Shown here one piece after another: positions 23,501 through 34,652 of a stretch of 64,000 nucleotides of DNA. A program made the position numbers and the translations under genes. The stretch is taken from the NCBI GenBank assembly GCA_003971905.1, contig RSEE01000151.1, positions 1 to 64,000 on the forward strand. The letters are read 5' to 3'. The notes beneath the pieces were generated by a model. The model saw nothing but the letters and a program-made list of their open reading frames with translations, ran no database searches and was not told where the DNA came from. Every line of letters begins with the position of its first letter. Position 1 is the stretch's first letter. The stretch comes from Moniliella sp. 'wahieum' (taxonomy: Eukaryota; Basidiomycota; Moniliellomycetes; Moniliellales; Moniliellaceae).

Positions 23501-24409
23501 GCAGCGTGCGCGCGTACCAAGCATAGAGCGCATTGGCCGGCAAAGCCGATGTCGCAGCATCGGTAGGAGGGCCGAGCACGGCGCTGGCCGCCTCGGGCTC
23601 ATCGGCCGGGTCAGCCACAGGCGGAGGCCGGGAGGCGTGGCGGTCCATGCGCTGGTTTCCCGCTGGTCGGGGCCTGGGATAGGCAGGAGATCAGCGTCGA
23701 CGGCGGCCGCAATGGCCTCCGCCGTGCCGGCGGTCTGGATCAGGAGCTGGAGCAGGCGGAAGCGGTGGGCGGCGAGGACGGGGCCAAGGTGGGGGTGGTG
23801 CAAGAGTGCGGCAAGGGCGGGATAGTTGTGGGGGGGCTCGAGCAGGCCAGCCGCTGCGTCGGGAAGAGCTGGCCGAGTAGCAGCGAGAGGGGAATGTCCT
23901 CGGCCGGGGCCCCAGCCGCCAGCGGCGGCGCAACCGCGTCCAGACGGCGTGCATAGCTGAGGAGCAGCGCACGGGCGCGCAGGCGTGGGTCGCTGGCCGT
24001 GGCGGACGCCGAGGCGGTGGCGGGGAGCACGTGCTGGACAAGTTCAGCGACCCAGTGGGCATACGCAAGTGGATACGCCGTTCTCGCACCGGGCGGTGAG
24101 CTGGTGCAGGAGGGAGAGGATGGCGCGCAGCTCCCAGGCGGCGTCGTCGATGGCAGTGAGGGTGGCGAGCGCGTGCTGGCGGGCGTCAGCCGAGACGGGC
24201 GCCTGCGCCACCGCCTGGATCCAGGAGTGCTTCAGCGCAGCGTCCTCCTCGTCGCTCCGCATCGTGTCGTTGCCACGGACGGAGGCGAGGATGGGGAGGA
24301 GGCCGTTGCAGGTGGCCAAGCCGCCGCAGCGGCCGACCGACGTGGCGCTGCCTGCCCTCGTCCCGGGGATCAGCAGGTGTGTCCTGCCCAAAGTGCCCAT
24401 GCACGGCAT
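20571..24409 (-). CDS. SEC39: SEC39-domain protein (Dsl1/NRZ vesicle-tethering complex), large
   Basis: Alpha-helical protein of about 1,280 residues, Ala/Leu/Pro-rich. The diagnostic block is near the C-terminal third: DAFSLLFYPEPSGSKVGKP, EAAMAAADWTRAAGLVERVL and EVAWKVAYQLGKQAAWEEPL ending CPEEQVARLLRAWRGW. This matches the Sec39/NBAS pattern (W..A..LG, then CP.....LL..W). Sec39 acts with Dsl1 and Tip20 in Golgi-to-ER retrograde transport at the ER membrane. Earlier segments such as EDAALKHSWIQAVAQAPV and HHPHLGPVLAAHRFRLLQLL fit helical repeats. It is longer than yeast Sec39 (709 aa). The C-terminus (Gly/Ala/Arg-rich) is uncertain because of breaks; the stop may be anywhere from 20571 to 20656. 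The start ATG at 24409 lies 2 nt from the divergent tRNA-Val. Weaker assignment than its neighbours. Confidence 0.6.
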
Positions 24410-24411
24410 GA

Positions 24412-24506
24412 GGCATCGTGGTGTAGTTGGTTTATCACGTATCCTTAACACTGGTTCTCTGCCTTGTTAACGGATAAGGTCCCCGGTTCGAGCCCGGGCG
24501 AAGTCA
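24412..24506 (+). tRNA. tRNA-Val (AAC), intron-containing, copy 2
   Basis: 95-nt gene with the same arms as copy 1 and a complete D loop (AGTTGGTTTATC). Anticodon AAC at 24447-24449; intron about 24451-24470, different in sequence from that of copy 1. One A-A mismatch in the acceptor stem (4:69) is shared by both copies. Confidence 0.9.
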
Positions 24507-24692
24507 TGTTTTTTGAGTCCAGCAGCGGAATGTGCTCGAGCGGAATGCGATTTTTTGGGCGGCGCCGCTCCCATTTCGTTTCCGCGTCCGCTGCTTGGCC
24601 GGCAAAAAAAAACCAGTGATGCGGTTGGGCAACTCTCTCGCCACTGCTTTTTTCCATCTCGCCTGCCGGCTTCACCTCCCCCTGCCGTGACC

Positions 24693-25816
24693 ATGACCCG
24701 CTACACCAAGCTCGAAGGACGCAAGAAGAGTTCCTCCCGCCTCCAACCACTTTGGTGACCGCGATGCGCCCGACGCAGATGTCCCGCCTAGCGCCCTGCC
24801 TCTCCTCCTCCGGCGTCTGCCCCCATTGACCCGGCCAGCACAGGCAAGCCCGCGTCCGAGTCGCCCCCGCAAGCCAGCGGAAACGATGCTACGGACGGCA
24901 AGGTCGATGTGAACCAGCTGATCAAGCGTTCCAAGCTACTCAAACTCAAACTCAAGAAAGCCAAGACCCCCGAGAAGAGGAAAGCACTGTCCAAGCAGTT
25001 CCACCAAAACGAACGCCAGATTGCCGAGCTGGGGCCCGCCAAGGCACAGGGAAAACGGAAGCGCGAAGATGGCGATCACCGGGGTGGGAAGCGTAAGTAT
25101 CTGTTCTGCAGTTGAGGCAATCAGTGGCTGAGGTACTGACCTGGTTTGTATAGGCGTTTTTACCCAAGAAGAGCGAGCTGAGTACCGGCGGCAAAAGCGG
25201 GTCGAAGAGCGGGCAGCATCGGTGCGATGCTTTGCCTGTCGCGGCCATGGACATGCCGCCAAGGACTGTCCCAATGGCTCAACGCTTCGTCTACCGCACT
25301 CGACTCGGAGACGCCGGGCACCCATGACGTGACCGGGTCGTCGGTGGTTGGCATTTGTTTCCGTTGTGGATCAAAGGACCATACGCTGGCGCAGTGCACC
25401 TTGCCTGGCGGTGGTAAGGGTGCAGCACGAGGTGGGAAAAACTTGCCGTTTGCAACATGCTTTGTCTGTGGCGAGAAGGGTCACCTGTCGCTCGCGTGCC
25501 CCAAGAACAAGGCGCGTGGTGTGTACCCCAATGGCGGTTCCTGCCGCTTGTGCCAGAGTGTGGAGCACCTGGTTCGGGATTGTCCCTTGCGGGAACAACA
25601 AGCCGTATCCGATCCCAAACTGGGCGCGGCGATCGCAGACCAGCCCACCGCGGTGGGCCCGACGAAGATGACTTTCATGCATTTTCTCGTGTCCGCAATG
25701 AAGTTGATACGGACGAGGCCAAGGCCCAGCTGCAAGCCAAGGACCTTGCTCGCCGACGGGCTCCACCACCTGCGGCGGCCAAGAAACGCGAAACCAAGAA
25801 GGTGGTTACCTTTTAA
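24693..25816 (+). CDS. Zinc-knuckle (CCHC) protein, ZCCHC9-like
   Basis: Starts MTRYTKLEGRKKSSS and has a basic N-terminal half (VNQLIKRSKLLKLKLKKAKT, then EKRKALSKQFHQNERQIAEL). Four zinc knuckles follow: CFACRGHGHAAKDC, CFRCGSKDHTLAQC, CFVCGEKGHLSLAC and CRLCQSVEHLVRDC, all CX2CX4HX4C. Ends with a basic coiled tail (AKAQLQAKDLARRR to KKRETKKVVTF, stop 25814-25816). Architecture and the last-knuckle signature fit the ZCCHC9 family, nuclear RNA-binding proteins linked to pre-rRNA processing. Intron 25093-25153 (GTAAGT...TATAG). Frame breaks at about 24745, 25285 and 25670. Confidence 0.82.
25093..25153 (+). other. Intron of the ZCCHC9-like gene
   Basis: 61 nt, canonical GTAAGT donor and TATAG acceptor; contains ACTGAC shortly before the acceptor, a plausible branch site. 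Confidence 0.85.
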
Positions 25817-26711
25817 CTTGTTATGAATCCCTTTGCCCATCAGTCTTTCATTGTGCCCCTTCGAACATTTGTTTCCCTTTTACGGAACCGCTGGGGCGCT
25901 GGACAGGCCCCGATGGATGCACTTACATAGAACGCGATCAACCAGAGCCGTCCTCGATAACGCGTCTCCTGCGCTCGGCACTCAAGAAAAAAACACATCA
26001 GTTGTATGATATCAGGCCTCTTTCAGCTGCCAACACCCGTTGCCTCCCCGAATGCCAACAACTATAGCACCATGGGGTCTGGGCTTGGCATCGACTGCGA
26101 TGCATCGCCCATCCCGGAAGCGGGATGCACTTCGGCATTACCATTCACCCCGCTTGCCAACATTGCCAATCGCCTTATCGGCCAAGGTGGAATGACATGG
26201 CCGCCAGCCCCATGTGAAGATTGCTACTATGGCAACAGTACTTCAAAGGCTTACTATGCACGGCACTGATGCGTTCAAATACGTCTTTCATGTTGGCTCG
26301 CCACCCTGTGCTCTCTTTTAGAGTGGAAGCGGCTGAGGCCCTGGCCGGGAGTGTTAGAGAAGAATCTGTAGTTGATGCACGTCAACCTAGCAGCAGAGCT
26401 TATGGTATAGACCCACGAGGAGGTCCATGGTGCAGGTAATATCCCTTTCATGGGATGCCACCATCTCGATCGCGAGACAAATCTAGTAGGACGGGTCCAA
26501 TCCGGTATGATCAGATTTTGAGATAGGGAACTCGGTTGACGATCGATGAAACATGAGGAACACAACCATGACACGACGGGGCGACAGACAAGAACAAGGG
26601 AGCGGGTATCGAGCGAAACTCGAGGACTCGACAGAAGAGCCTAGGGGAGCATTCGGCACAAAAGGACTGCTGCCATGGACACGCACGACCAATTGCAGAG
26701 GCGCGCAGAAA
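25817..26711. other. AT-richer spacer with one small open frame
   Basis: Apart from the 26006-26269 frame, nothing recognisable. Base composition is visibly less GC-rich than the neighbouring genes. Confidence 0.5.
26006..26269 (+). CDS. Doubtful ORF, 87 aa
   Basis: Open frame MISGLFQLPTPVASPNANNY to YYGNSTSKAYYARH with four Cys (IDC, EAGC, PC-x2-C) and two possible sequons. Composition looks protein-like rather than random, but there is no signal peptide and I recognise no family. It could be an exon of an unseen gene or a remnant. Confidence 0.25.
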   Translation: MISGLFQLPTPVASPNANNYSTMGSGLGIDCDASPIPEAGCTSALPFTPLANIANRLIGQGGMTWPPAPCEDCYYGNSTSKAYYARH

Positions 26712-29700
26712 CTAGTAATCGCTGCGCGGTGGGAGGGTGCTAGAGGAGCGAGGGTGGGAATCCGTGTTGACCACCAACAGCGGGCCCGCGCGGGGCCGAC
26801 CAAAGAACCCGTCCCCTGCCTCGCCCGCCCGGCTTGGCTCCCCACTGGCTCCCGATCGAGGAACGGAGAGGCGCGCTGCTCTCGGACGACAAGTTGGGAT
26901 CAATAATCACCGGGACAGGAAGGAAGCCCACTGGACTGCCAGGTTGAGAGAGCGCCACGGGCAACGTCTCGGTTGAAAAGGTCTCGTGTGGGCCGAGAGA
27001 GACGAAGGGGAAGGGACCGGTCCTTGTTCTGTCTCGAGTGGGCGGTCGGGTCCTGAAGGGTCTCGTTGCGTCCCCGGCAAGCCAGGTGCTTCCGGGGGGA
27101 AAGGGAGCGAACCGAGGGCTGGAACGTGCCCTCGGCCCCGACAGCAGAATAGGCCAACTGCATCCGCGCGCCGGCAGAGGCGCAGGCTCGTACACTCGCG
27201 GCCGACTCCCCCGACGGAGAGCCGAGGCAACAGGACCAAACGATTCGCGGCTCGATTCGGACGAGGACAGTGCGGTGCCCGCTTCCACACCGCCCTGCGT
27301 TCCTCTTGCAACATCCTGGCCGGCAACCGGCCAGTCGGGGGGGCGAGGCGAGTGTAAGCTGGGCTCAGGCACCCACGCTGGTGGCTCCCTAGCCCCTTCT
27401 TCCATAGGTAAAGGAAGCAGAGTGGGCAAGGCATACCCCTCTGCCCGGGCGGTAGAGCGAGGGGGAGCTTCCTGCTGCCGCTACGCCTCCCAAGCCCCGT
27501 GGATCCGGTTCTTCCTCGGACTCTAGTCTCCCAGCGTTTGGGAGTACCGCGAGGGCGGGAAGCTGGCCGTCACGCCCGCAAGGGGCAGAGGAGGGGGAGG
27601 CTGTGGTAGTACAGGGTACGGTAGCGCGCCCAAGGCCCATGTGGACGGCCCAGCAGCAGGAAGAGAGGCAGCACTCGCTTCGCTCCCGCCGTGGCTCACC
27701 GCACCGAGGGACTCAGGCGTTGGGGAGGGAGTGGGAACAGGAGCGAGAGGGAGGTGGACAGAGCCGTGTGAAAGTCAGTGGGGTCCGAGTCGGACGGGGT
27801 GACGTGGTCGCTGGTGGGCCCGACGGGCTGGCGCCCAGCGGGGTGGTGGTCCGAGACAGAGGGCAGCGTGCCAGGCGGCAGGACAACTGGGCGGACGGGG
27901 ACGGGCATATGCAGTATGCCCGTCGCGCTCCGCGGCGGGGACCGCTCCGCCAACGCTGCATGGACCGTTCCCGGTGTTTCCATTTCAGCGCCTCGGATCC
28001 CAGGGATAGATGGGCCATTGGAGTCGGGTATAATGCCCTCTTCATGTTCGCCAGCCTACCCGGTGCAAGACCGAGCACGTTGGGAGGCACCAAGGAAGGC
28101 GGTGCTGTCGTCGGCACCGCCAGCCCCGTGGGGGGCGAACTGGAACACGTCCCGACTCCAAAGTGGAATCCGACGAGTTTGCGAGCGAGACAGAAAGGGC
28201 GGACGCCATCGAAAGATCACTGTCCATGCCGTCGCCATAGTCCTGGTCGGCTGGTTCTTGGGCAACGAGACGGACACCATGGTATGCGTCGGATCGGCCG
28301 TCTGGTGGTCGCCCCCTCAGAGTGAAATGGCGCGACAGCGCCTTCGGGAGCTACCAAAGCCCCCGTAGCCACACCTGGCTCATCAACCTGTTTCCCACTC
28401 AGCCATTGCCCAGGCGCCATCACTCCTGAAATGGGATTGACGGGGGTTTGGGGCTAGGGGTCATGTCGGGCGAAGGTGACTGGGCTTGGGTTGCGCCCGC
28501 GTTGCCTGAAGCTCGGAGAGAAGGGGGCAGCGAATCGCCCACTGCGGCCAGGGCAACGTGAGCTGTGCCCGGCGGGGAGGCGAATGTGCCTTGGCCTGCA
28601 GGAATGCCCCACAGTTGCAGCGCAGGCATGCACCAATCCCGTACGCTTCGGGCGAGTCCATCGTCTGAAACGAAGGAGAGGCGGCCATGTGCATCCCATC
28701 GCCGTCGAATGGGGTCCGATCAAATACATCGGGCGTACCTACTGCGTGGGCGGGTGTGCGACCATGCGTCAGGCACATGCGCCGTGCCGCCCGACCCAGC
28801 CGCGTGCTGGAGCACCTGGGATGGGTTGAAAAGGGACTCCAAGCGCTGTTCCCGCGCGGGAACCAATCCCAACAGCCCTGCAAGCCGGGTTCGGGCCCGG
28901 GTCCACCATCGATTGGTGGAAGGAGAAGGAAGAAGCTCGCTCGTTGGTCTTGGGGGGACGGACGCTGCCGTAGTGGACGCAACGGTGTCAACTGGAGGTT
29001 GGGACCTTCGCCTGGCAAGTAAGCCAGGCGCCTTTTCCCCGTGGCGCCCTTCTCCCCAGACAGGGAGGCTTTCCGTCGTCGAAAGGGCAACAGAAGACAG
29101 AGGAGCAGCAGTACCACTACCACCGACCCCCCCACCCCCCCACCACTCCCCCAATGATCTTACCCACTTGATCCGATTGTACGAGGGTAGGTTGCTTCCC
29201 TTGGGACAAGGATCCTTGCGGCAGAGTAGGGCTGGGGTCAGCCGTCGAGGTAGTTAGGTTGGCAGGGTTGGAGTCCGAAGGGAAGGGTGCAGGTTGCCAG
29301 GTGGTGAGACTGTGCGTGACTGTGTAGTAATCCATCTCAGAATCGTTGTGTGACGATGCCGGGTGTAGATGTCGGTAGAACGGCCCAGGGCGCTGCCAGA
29401 CAACGCCGTGGGGTGGGGAGAGGGAGGTCGGAGGATAATGGTGGGGGCGGCGGGGGTGGTGGAGGGAGCGGCGCTGCTAGCGGTGGTGCTGCTAGCGATG
29501 GTGCTGGTGCTGGTGCTGGTGTCACTGGCTGGCACAATTGTCTCGTAACATAATGGCTGGAACACAACAGGGTGCCAGGCTGTAGTTGGGACAAGGGAAA
29601 CCTTGGTGTAAGTCTTCTCCGCGCGGTCGAGCCAGGCAGGAGAGACGGAGTGGTCAGGAGCAGGCTCAGGGTCTCGGGCGTAGGGTTGGCCATGGAAGTG

Positions 29701-30034
29701 AGCCAGGCGATAGCGCTTGCGGCGATGCGCCCTTAATGGGGGAGGGTATCAGACAGGAGTGTGTTACAAAGGAGTGTGGGGAGAGGCTGGGGGCTGGGGG
29801 GGGATGCGGGGGGCGGTAACAGTAACCGTGACGGAAATGGTCGTGGCAGGAGCAGGGTGAGAACGAGTGTGAGTTTGGTGTGTGAGTGGTGTAGACTGTG
29901 GTTTCGACGTATGTGTGAACGGCAGTGGAGGTGGAAACGAAGGGGTCCAACTGGTTTGGGCGGGCGGGCAGAGGGTGTGTGTAGGTGGTGTGTGCAGGGC
30001 TAGCGCTCGTGCCCGAGGCGGACGCACGGTCCAT
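26712..30034 (-). CDS. Mucin-like single-pass plasma-membrane protein with long cytoplasmic tail
   Basis: Ectodomain of about 300 residues, very rich in Ser/Thr/Pro: VSTSTAVHTYVETTVYTTHT, then PATTISVTVTVTAPR and a TSTSTIASSTTASSAAPSTT block, ending MDYYTVTHSLTTWQPAPFPS. Then one membrane segment with a glycine zipper, VGKIIGGVVGGVGG followed by SVVVVLLLLCLLLPFRRRK with basic stop-transfer. The tail of roughly 700 residues is Ser/Pro/Arg-rich without a known domain. This is the layout of fungal stress-sensing mucins (Mid2/Wsc/Msb2-like in outline), though no family-specific motif is seen. The start at 30034 (MDRASASG) lacks an obvious signal peptide; an upstream ATG at about 30136 adds a more hydrophobic leader. 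The frame changes several times, so the 3' end (26712-26740) is approximate. Confidence 0.55.
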
Positions 30035-31801
30035 GGTGGGAAAGGCGGGGCGGAATGGAAGGAACGAAGGACAAGGAAGGAAGGGACAGTTAAACTGGAG
30101 ACAGGGCGAAGCAAGACAGACGTCAGTCAACATCATCGCGATGGGCGGTGGCGCCCGGTGCGAGGTGGGGCACGGAGGGATGCGGAGAGGAGGCCAGCAA
30201 ACTCACCGATAGTGGGCCTCGAAGAAGAGGCGCTGGTGGGTTAGGGTCGGGTGTTCAATTGACTAGGGGCATGGCGCGGCGGGGCGGCGTCGAGCGGGCG
30301 GGCAGGGCAAAGAGCGTGGAGAGGCGAGCTGGGGATGGTAAAGAACGTGAGGGTGGGAGAGAGAGGACAGGGCGAGGAGGGCAGCGGAGGTGGGAGACGA
30401 GGGCGACGAGAAGGGGGCAGAGGAAAGGGAGCCACACGAGACGACGGCCAGGGCGGAGGCGGAAGGCGCTGGCACAGAAGGGCACAGAGCGCACGCGAAA
30501 GACCGCCGCGCAGAAAACCAACACAGACACATCCCCCGCCAGACAGCGGACGGGCAGATCTCTGACGCAGAGACTGAGGGCTGCCTGAGGCTCAGCCTGA
30601 GCGCTGAGGTGCTGAGTCCTTGCTCCGATCGATGCTCTTCGATGCTGCGATGCTCATCGTGAACGCGTGAACGCGTGAGCGTTGCTCGCCTGCTGTTGCT
30701 CTGCGAGCATCCGACGGCAGTCGCTGGGCGCTGCTCTGCCTGGTCGGGCTGGGTCACACGCCTGGGCCACGCTCCACAACAACACCCGACCCAACCGAGC
30801 ACTGGGCACCTGGGCTGCCCCGGGCGGATTGCAGGCACAGCGCCAGTGCCGCCGATGGCTGTACTCGCACTGGCCTGTCGGATCGACGCCATGTGTGTTA
30901 GGACCGAGAGCATCTCGCCTGTGTCCTTCGCCCGGGGGTGGCTCGGCGTATTCTCACACTGCTCGGGCGCCACTGCCCCCATCCCCTAGGGCGTAACTTA
31001 AAACACGTAACACGCGTCGTCATCGGTGATGTATGATTCAGGATCGCCGTTTGCTCGCAACACACACACTCGTCACGCGCCGTGTTCTCCCGGCGGTCAC
31101 GAGGTCACTAGTCACTACACTGGTATGGCACACAGCATGGCGCAAGTGCAGCACAGGAATTGTTGGTCACGCATGTCACATGTCACGCGTCACATGTCAC
31201 ACCGCCTCACCTGGGTGCGTACCCAGCATGGCACATGTCAGTCCTCCACGGGTGCAATTTGAAACACGTGAATCCTGAATGGCCCAGCCGAGGTATGAAA
31301 CTTGCGGCCGGTTTTCAAGAGCTTCAAGCTTCGAGCTTTCTCAAACCTGTCCAGAGGCCACCGCGGACACAAGTTGACGACACGGCGGATGAAGCTTGCA
31401 TTCAAGATTGAAGGGAAGAAAGGGGGAACCTGCCCAACAGAGCACTTTCACCCCCATCCCGTGCCTGTCCGCACAACGCCCTTATTGCTCAGACTGAGTA
31501 TTGAGTGAGATTCGGGCCTCGTTGATCAAACTCTGACGGTGACTGGTGCCCGGCGACCCAAGATTGCATTCCCGACATTTCAAACTTCCTGGCTTCACCG
31601 TTTCAGAAATGCTTCCTAAGTGAAACACTGGAAGCAGTTTCCCATTCGATACGGACAAAATGTGCCGCAGCATGCCAGTAGGGTTTGCAGTCCACTGCCC
31701 CCGGGCGGTCGGCGTGTTCTATTTTCGTCCATAGGGTTGGCTCGGTGGTCCGTCTAGCTTTGCGCTCGATCCTCGTCTCTCGACTCTCCAAACCCACCAT
31801 C
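30035..31801. other. Long promoter region upstream of RPS21
   Basis: About 1.7 kb with no supported gene. Holds GAACGCGTGAACGCGTGAGCG at 30660 (split ACGCGT boxes), and CATGTCAC/GCGTCAC iterations at 31165-31205. A 239-codon minus-strand frame at 30263-30982 has no recognisable motifs and is treated as spurious. Confidence 0.55.
31165..31205 (+). repeat. TCACATG/TCACGCG iteration
   Basis: Alternating GTCACGC and GTCACATG units (GTCACGCATGTCACATG then TCACGCGTCACATGTCAC), about 600 nt upstream of RPS21. Related TCACATGTGA palindromes are at 17070 and 39727. Confidence 0.6.
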
Positions 31802-32458
31802 ATGGAGAACGACAAGCACCAACTCGTGGACCTCTACGTTCCCCGCAAGTGCGCCGCCACCGGCCGCATCCTGCAGGCCAAGGACCACGCTTCCGTTCAG
31901 ATCGCCGTCGCTGACGTCGACGAGGAGGGCCGTGCCATCCCCGGCGCTTCGACCGTGTTTGCCATCTCGGGCTTTGTCCGCAAGTCGGGCGAGAGCGACG
32001 ACTCGATCAACCGCCTCGCCACCCAGGAGGGCCGTATGTACTTGTCCTTTTTTCCCTTATCCCCCGCTAGAGAACTGGTCCGATCCGAAGGCCCTTTGCT
32101 CCCTCCATGACGTGATCCTGCCGTACTCTGCGCCCCCCCCCCCTTCTTGTCCACGCTCCCGACAGTCTGCCCCACCCACTGCCACGAGCAACTTTCAGGG
32201 TCGGGGCAGGATTCAGCCTCTTAGGCTATGAGCGGATATTAATGGCCACCACCTTAGAGCCCGGGCGTTTAGTATCTGTGGATGCTTGGGTGTCAAAGTG
32301 GTGGTACACTCTTATCTCGTCGCAGGCGGATTGCGTTGTGGTGGATGGCAGGACTTCTACCAACTTTCGCTCTACGCACGGTGGTTCTTATGGATTGTTG
32401 TACTGACGCATCCTTCTTTTCTGCAGTTCTTCGCAACGTGTGGAGCTACCAAAAGTAA
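31802..32458 (+). CDS. RPS21: 40S ribosomal protein eS21
   Basis: Component of the small ribosomal subunit near the platform. Exons 31802-32033 and 32427-32458 give an intact 87-residue protein, the exact family length. Conserved blocks: [61 protein letters not shown] and the C-terminus [10 protein letters not shown]. The ATG is preceded by CATC and the N-terminus matches yeast Rps21. The sole intron (32034-32426) is phase 1 and unusually long for this window. Confidence 0.97.
32034..32426 (+). other. Long intron of RPS21 (393 nt)
   Basis: Donor GTATGT, acceptor CTGCAG. Four to six times longer than the other introns here; starts with a pyrimidine-rich third, includes a C run near 32129-32141. 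CTGAC near 32403 is a plausible branch site. Could host a snoRNA, but I could not identify C/D or H/ACA boxes with confidence. Confidence 0.85.
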
Positions 32459-32809
32459 ACAGTCTGCACTGGTTGCTTTCTTGACATTGTGCCCCTCTCA
32501 CTGTTGAGGTCGGGGTCTACACCGTCCCGCTATGCCCCCCCGCATTTCTCCAAGGGCTCGTTCTGAGCTTGTGCGATGTACTCCTAGCTCCCCTTTCCTC
32601 ATTAAAACTATCTGCTCGCCAGACACTTCCTTTTGTAGGGCACATGATAGATGGTGGTCCGACTAAAGTGGCACGATGGGATTTCGCTTTTTCACTTCGT
32701 CGATGATGGAGATGATGCCGATGACGTCCAGGACTTTGACCAGGGAATATGGTACGCCTTGAAGCTTGATGTTTTGACGGGCTTCGCCTTGGGGACGCAT
32801 GGAAAAAAG
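32459..32809. other. Spacer between RPS21 and tRNA-Gly
   Basis: Nothing recognisable; contains GATGATGGAGATGATGCCGATGA-like iterations near 32702-32725. Confidence 0.5.
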
Positions 32810-32915
32810 TGCACTCGCCGGGATTCGAACCCGGGCAACAACTTGTAACAGCTCCTCGTGATGGAACCCCAATGGACATGGGAAAGTTGCATCTTAACCA
32901 CTTGATCACGAGTGC
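32810..32915 (-). tRNA. tRNA-Gly (CCC), intron-containing
   Basis: Acceptor GCACTCG/CGAGTGC is perfectly paired, discriminator A. T arm CCGGG-TTCGAAT-CCCGG. Anticodon stem CAACT/AGTTG around TTCCCA, anticodon CCC, with an intron of about 33 nt after position 37. Total 106 nt. Confidence 0.85.
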
Positions 32916-34556
32916 TACACGCCGGAGTCCCGACGATTATGTTTATAACAAAGTCCTTGCTATGCCCTCCGCCACACGCTTCGAAGTTCATATATCACTT
33001 CCTACACCCTTGAGCTATTGTCCATAAACGATCTGGGGGAATACTTCGGTTCCAGTGACAGTGGAAGCAACCAACTGAAGACGAGGTGGGAGTCGGTGCA
33101 CTTCACACAGCCCGCCGGGATGATCCTGATGTTTGTTCCATTCAACACAGTATACCCAAGTCTGTTGATTGTATTTTGCTAGTGTACATGTCACGGGCTG
33201 CGGCGGACACGAGATGGTCCGACCGAAGCTGAGGCCCGTCTGCTCCGCACAGGCCCAGTAGAGCGTGCTCCGCAGGCCAACCGAGTGTGATGATGGTTGG
33301 CTAAATCAAGTATCGTGGCCGAAGGGCCATGCTCAGCGCGACAATAGTCGCCTCCCGCCCAAGTCCACGTCGGCCGGCCTAAATAAGGCCACCGAGCTTC
33401 CAATGCCGTGGCGGCGTCTGCCGCCTCGTCCCCGTTTCCTTTTCCTTTCTCGATCGCGCCTGCGGCGACCAACCCCGCTTTTGACGTGTCTTCCTTTCTA
33501 CACCCCCTCTTGTATCCGTTTCCTTTTGATCCTGCCTGTACCCCTGGTTGATGGGGATCTTTTCCCCCACCTTCCATTCTCGTCCTTTCTCGTCTCTACT
33601 TTCGTCCCTTTCCGCCTATCCTGTCCGACCCCTGCCCGTTCCCAGCCAATTTATCCAGTACAGGCAGCTTCTCTTGTTAGCGTCCGACTTCTCCGACCTC
33701 GTCCTCCAGCCCTTCGTCAGTCCAATCGCGCGAGCCCTCCTTCGGTCGCGGCGATTCCCCGTCTCAGTTAAGGCAGTGTTTGTCCGCCGCTGCCTCCTCC
33801 CGTCCCTAAGTCCCGGAGGCTTCAGACACGTTACTACGGCCCAAGCCGGTGTAGACGCAGCCTTGCCACACCTGCAGCCGCCCCACCAAAGGCCTCTCCT
33901 TGTCCCTAGCTCCGCTCGGACACACCAACCAGCCCAAGCCCGAAACTACCGTGAGTCGACCTTCCGTCTCCTAAGGGATTGTACCCCAAGAACCTGGGTG
34001 AGCCCCCTGGCGGGGCCCGCCCGTGACAGTACACTCCGTACTCTCACGATGAATCGTGTCTACCCATATATCTGCTTTCGAACTCTGCTCGTCGATACTC
34101 CTCTGTCCAATCGCAAGTGGTAGGTTCGGTGCCGCGGTAAGAGCCCATTATACCCGTCGGCTCCACGCGCTACTACCGCGTCTACGATTATAACAAAAAA
34201 ACTCCTATATCTTGCCCCACAGGCCACACACCGCGTCCGGAGTTGTCCACCTATATAGTAAGTACCTCACGGAGTCATCCCCCCAAATGGTCTACACCAG
34301 CAGATATCAGTACGCCGTTGTCATTCCGTTTTCGCACCTCACATCAAGACGTCTGCTTTCCACGGGTGTGGCATGTGGTGGCACTATGAATGAAGGACCG
34401 GTCCAAGGGTTGGAAGATGCAACAGTACACCTTGTAGCACCTTGGGACAAACCGTGTTTGGTGATTAGCCCAACGACAAAATGTTTGCTTAACTTTGGGC
34501 AGAAAAAGGATACAGAGCCGACAGCGGTCCATGTAAGGTAGGAGCGAAAAAAGGGA
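32916..34556. other. Long spacer, pyrimidine-rich in the middle
   Basis: No gene supported. 33400-33960 is strongly C/T-rich on the plus strand with a 191-codon open frame (33548-34123) that lacks motifs. Could be a long UTR or noncoding transcript; no snRNA, SRP or RNase P signature was recognised. Confidence 0.45.
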
Positions 34557-34652
34557 TCTCCCCTCTGGGAGTCGAACCCAGGACATTCAGAGCGGATGGA
34601 CTCCACGAAAACCAATTACAATCTGACGCTCTTCCAACTGAGCTAAGGAGAG
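34557..34652 (-). tRNA. tRNA-Tyr (GTA), intron-containing
   Basis: Acceptor CTCTCCT/AGGGGAG with one T-G pair, discriminator A. D arm AGCTC..GAGC, anticodon stem TCAGA/TCTGA, loop TTGTAA (anticodon GTA), intron of about 24 nt after position 37, T arm TGGG-TTCGACT-CCCA. Fungal tRNA-Tyr genes normally carry an intron here. Confidence 0.9.

Noticed and set aside
30263-30982. 239-codon minus-strand open frame
   Set aside because: GC-rich spacer with no motif and no splice or start support; probably a chance frame.
33285-33330. GGTTGGCTAAATCAAGTATCG resembling the 5' part of U2 snRNA
   Set aside because: The invariant branch-site recognition stretch (GTAGTA) and flanking U2 sequence are missing, so the likeness is judged accidental.
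33548-34123. 191-codon plus-strand open frame in the pyrimidine tract
   Set aside because: Composition is driven by C/T richness; no motif or conserved pattern.
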